Translations under genes and position numbers: made by a program
NCBI GenBank assembly: GCA_955652155.1
Contig: CATPAT010000011.1
Span: 1 to 7,280 of the forward strand
Direction of reading: 5' to 3'
Length of the DNA stretch: 7,280 nucleotides
DNA from: an uncultured Chthoniobacterales bacterium
GTDB taxonomy: Bacteria > Verrucomicrobiota > Verrucomicrobiia > Chthoniobacterales > UBA10450
Part shown: positions 6,684 to 7,280 of the stretch, piece after piece
How positions within the stretch are numbered: the stretch's first letter is position 1
How the letters are laid out: each line of letters opens with the position of its first letter
The notes under the pieces: model-generated
What the model saw: the letters and a program-made list of their open reading frames with translations, nothing else
What the model was told of the DNA's origin: nothing
The model's database searches: none

Positions 6684-7144
6684 TTAGAGCTATGCGTATC
6701 CACGTTGTGCTGGCGATTTCAACGATCCTGGAAGCTTCGTCGTTTGCGGTTACGCCCGAGGTGATGTCTATGGCGGACGCACGGCGAAACCACTTGCTCA
6801 TAACGGCTCCCGCTCCCGATTATCCATATGAAGCTCGGATCGGCCGCAGCGGCCGTCAGTGGTCTTTACGAGCTTAAGTTCGATTATGATACCGGTCACC
6901 TCCGAGAGGTGCATGTCGTGCAAAGCACCGCCAACGATATGCTTGATCGCCGCGCTATCGCTGCCTTTAAGCTGTGGAAGGCTAAGCCTCACTCCGTCCA
7001 CATTCTACGAGTGCCCGTGACCTTTATGATGACTCGCTAGTAACCATGAGGCTCTAACCAATCGATGAAGCCAACCGCCCCGTTGCGATGCAACTTCAGT
7101 GAAGTTGTTACAGCACCACCCTGCGGTGGCTTATCTCTTTCTCG
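6684..7144 (+). mobile_element. Integron gene cassette carrying a TonB-C-domain gene
   Basis: The segment has the compact layout of an integron cassette. A GTTAGAGC box lies at 6683-6690, one base before the ATG at 6692. The single gene ends at 7040, and an attC begins 11 bases later. In a circular cassette the R'' box must pair with the R' box rebuilt from the cassette's own first bases. Here R'' GCTCTAAC (7051-7058) is the exact reverse complement of GTTAGAGC (6683-6690). The ends are set by the usual cleavage between G and TT of each R' box, giving 461 bp. No integrase gene is visible in the window. Movement would require an IntI supplied elsewhere. Confidence 0.75.
6692..7040 (+). pseudogene. 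Secreted TonB C-terminal-domain protein, broken by a +1 frameshift
   Basis: Two overlapping frames together make one protein of about 115 residues. The first frame gives a signal-peptide-like start (Arg2, hydrophobic VVLAISTIL, small residues ending SSFA), then LLITAPAPDYPYEAR, the proline-rich entry of TonB C-terminal domains, and runs into TAA at 6875-6877. The second frame continues with SGLYELKFDYDTGHLREV, the STxxxxLDRRAIAAFKLWKAKP block and the final strand RVPVTFMM, ending at TAG 7038-7040. Skipping one base near 6851, inside the GC-rich repeat CGGCCG-CAG-CGGCCG (6840-6854), joins them with normal family spacing. A real lesion would leave a 61-residue fragment; a sequencing error would mean an intact gene. 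Such small proteins have the TonB receptor-contact fold but no long periplasmic linker, and their role is unclear. Start: ATG 6692 rather than 6620, since 6620 lies outside the cassette. Only AGAG precedes it. Confidence 0.75.
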
Positions 7145-7150
7145 TTAGGC
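7051..7150 (+). other. Integron attC recombination site
   Basis: The 100-bp site has these elements in order: R'' GCTCTAAC (7051-7058); an unpaired spacer (7059-7067); L'' AAGCCAACCGC (7068-7078); a structured centre; L' GCGGTGGCTT (7123-7132); an unpaired spacer (7133-7143); and R' GTTAGGC (7144-7150), which fits GTTRRRY. L'' and L' pair over 10 bp with one unpaired A (7073 or 7074) in L'', matching the extrahelical base that sets strand choice in attC folding. The centre contains two alternative stems, GTTGC/GCAAC (7082-7094) and CAACTTC/GAAGTTG (7091-7107), with three-base loops. R'' and R' share five paired bases, CTAAC with GTTAG. IntI would cut between G7144 and T7145 on the folded bottom strand. 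Confidence 0.8.
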
Positions 7151-7190
7151 CTCCAACCGAGCACGAATAGATCGTTCAGAGAATAAACCC

Positions 7191-7195
7191 GGGAG
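7191..7195 (+). promoter_or_regulatory. Shine-Dalgarno GGGAG for the gene at 7201
   Basis: GGGAG lies five bases before ATG 7201. It is stronger than the signals before most genes here and fixes the start of the partial gene. Confidence 0.55.
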
Positions 7196-7200
7196 ACTTG

Positions 7201-7280
7201 ATGAACCGATTTGTGGCCGTAGTAGCCTTCGTATTCCTTGCGATGTCTGGGTTTACCTGCAAACGGCCCCACAACCGTGG
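7201..7280 (+). CDS. Partial exported hypothetical protein (N-terminus only)
   Basis: Only 26 codons are visible before the window ends. The start ATG 7201 follows a good Shine-Dalgarno, GGGAG (7191-7195), five bases upstream. The translation begins MNRFVAVVAFVFLAM and continues SGFTCKRPHNR. The early Arg, a hydrophobic core of about 12 residues and then a polar stretch are typical of a Sec signal peptide. The Cys at residue 20 might suggest a lipoprotein, but the preceding GFT does not match a normal lipobox. The function of the mature protein cannot be told. It is the probable cargo of the second cassette. Confidence 0.6.
   Translation, partial: MNRFVAVVAFVFLAMSGFTCKRPHNR

Larger units (their letters stand above)
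7145..7280 (+). mobile_element. Start of a second integron cassette (runs off window)
   Basis: The bases after the attC cut site begin TTAGGCC, the start of a new cassette. A 50-bp untranslated leader follows, then a gene at 7201. If this is a cassette, its own attC beyond the window should contain R'' reading GGCCTAAC or GCCTAAC. Confidence 0.55.

Noticed and set aside
6600..6690. A second complete attC ending at the 6683 box
   Set aside because: The R' box and TTCTC spacer are there, but I found no L''/L' arms or R'' box within the expected distance upstream.
6620..6691. Upstream ATG at 6620 as the start of the TonB-like gene
   Set aside because: It lies outside the cassette boundary, would put the R' box inside the coding region, and spoils the signal peptide that starts cleanly at 6692.
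6838..6877. Programmed +1 ribosomal frameshifting in the TonB-like gene
   Set aside because: No slippery codon, stop codon at the shift point or stimulatory element of a known type is visible. Mutation or a sequencing error is simpler.
7201..7280. Lipoprotein call for the partial gene
   Set aside because: The Cys at residue 20 is preceded by GFT, which does not fit the lipobox (Leu-type residue at -3, small residue at -1).

Overview
The window looks like chromosomal DNA of a GC-rich bacterium. My best guess is Verrucomicrobiota, in the Chthoniobacterales/Spartobacteria soil lineage. The reasons are indirect: membrane glycosyltransferase-like proteins with TPR tails in tandem, a small secreted TonB-C-terminal-domain protein, frequent GTG starts with weak Shine-Dalgarno sequences, and a dispersed-repeat-like insert inside a coding region. 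No rRNA, tRNA or other taxonomic marker is present, so this placement is an inference.

Layout. (1) Positions 1-2595, minus strand: two tandem paralogous genes for multi-membrane-span GT-C/TMTC-like proteins. The upstream copy (856-2595) is complete and ends in TPR repeats. The downstream copy (834 to beyond 1) is cut by the window edge and carries a palindromic repeat inserted in frame. (2) 2679-3281, plus strand: riboflavin synthase, divergent from the TPR gene. (3) 3341-4732, minus strand: a polyprenyl-phosphate sugar phosphotransferase that starts exopolysaccharide repeat-unit synthesis, convergent with riboflavin synthase. (4) 4786-5502, plus strand: type I 3-dehydroquinate dehydratase (shikimate pathway), divergent from the sugar transferase. 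(5) 5503-5726: a gene-free, hairpin-rich spacer. (6) 5727-6362, plus strand: a stand-alone Lon substrate-binding-domain protein, overlapped tail-to-tail by a small unknown gene on the minus strand (6326-6577). (7) 6684-7280: an accessory segment.

The most interesting part is that last segment, which reads as integron gene-cassette DNA. A well-formed attC site lies at 7051-7150. It has R'' and R' boxes, and L''/L' arms that pair over 10 bp with a single bulged A. The R'' box of this attC is an exact 8-base reverse complement of a GTTAGAGC box at 6683-6690, just before the start codon of the preceding gene. That is the relation expected of the two ends of one cassette. The cassette would therefore run from 6684 to 7144. 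It carries a signal-peptide plus TonB-C-domain gene that is broken by a one-base frameshift. A second cassette begins at 7145 and its gene (start 7201) runs off the window. No integrase is visible, and the upstream junction lacks a recognisable attC, so this may be an integrase-less cassette cluster or the edge of an array.

The core genes (riboflavin synthase, dehydroquinate dehydratase, Lon-domain protein) are mostly separate transcription units in alternating orientation. The two GT-C/TPR genes and the sugar transferase may share a role in envelope glycan or glycoprotein assembly, but nothing in the sequence links them into one operon.
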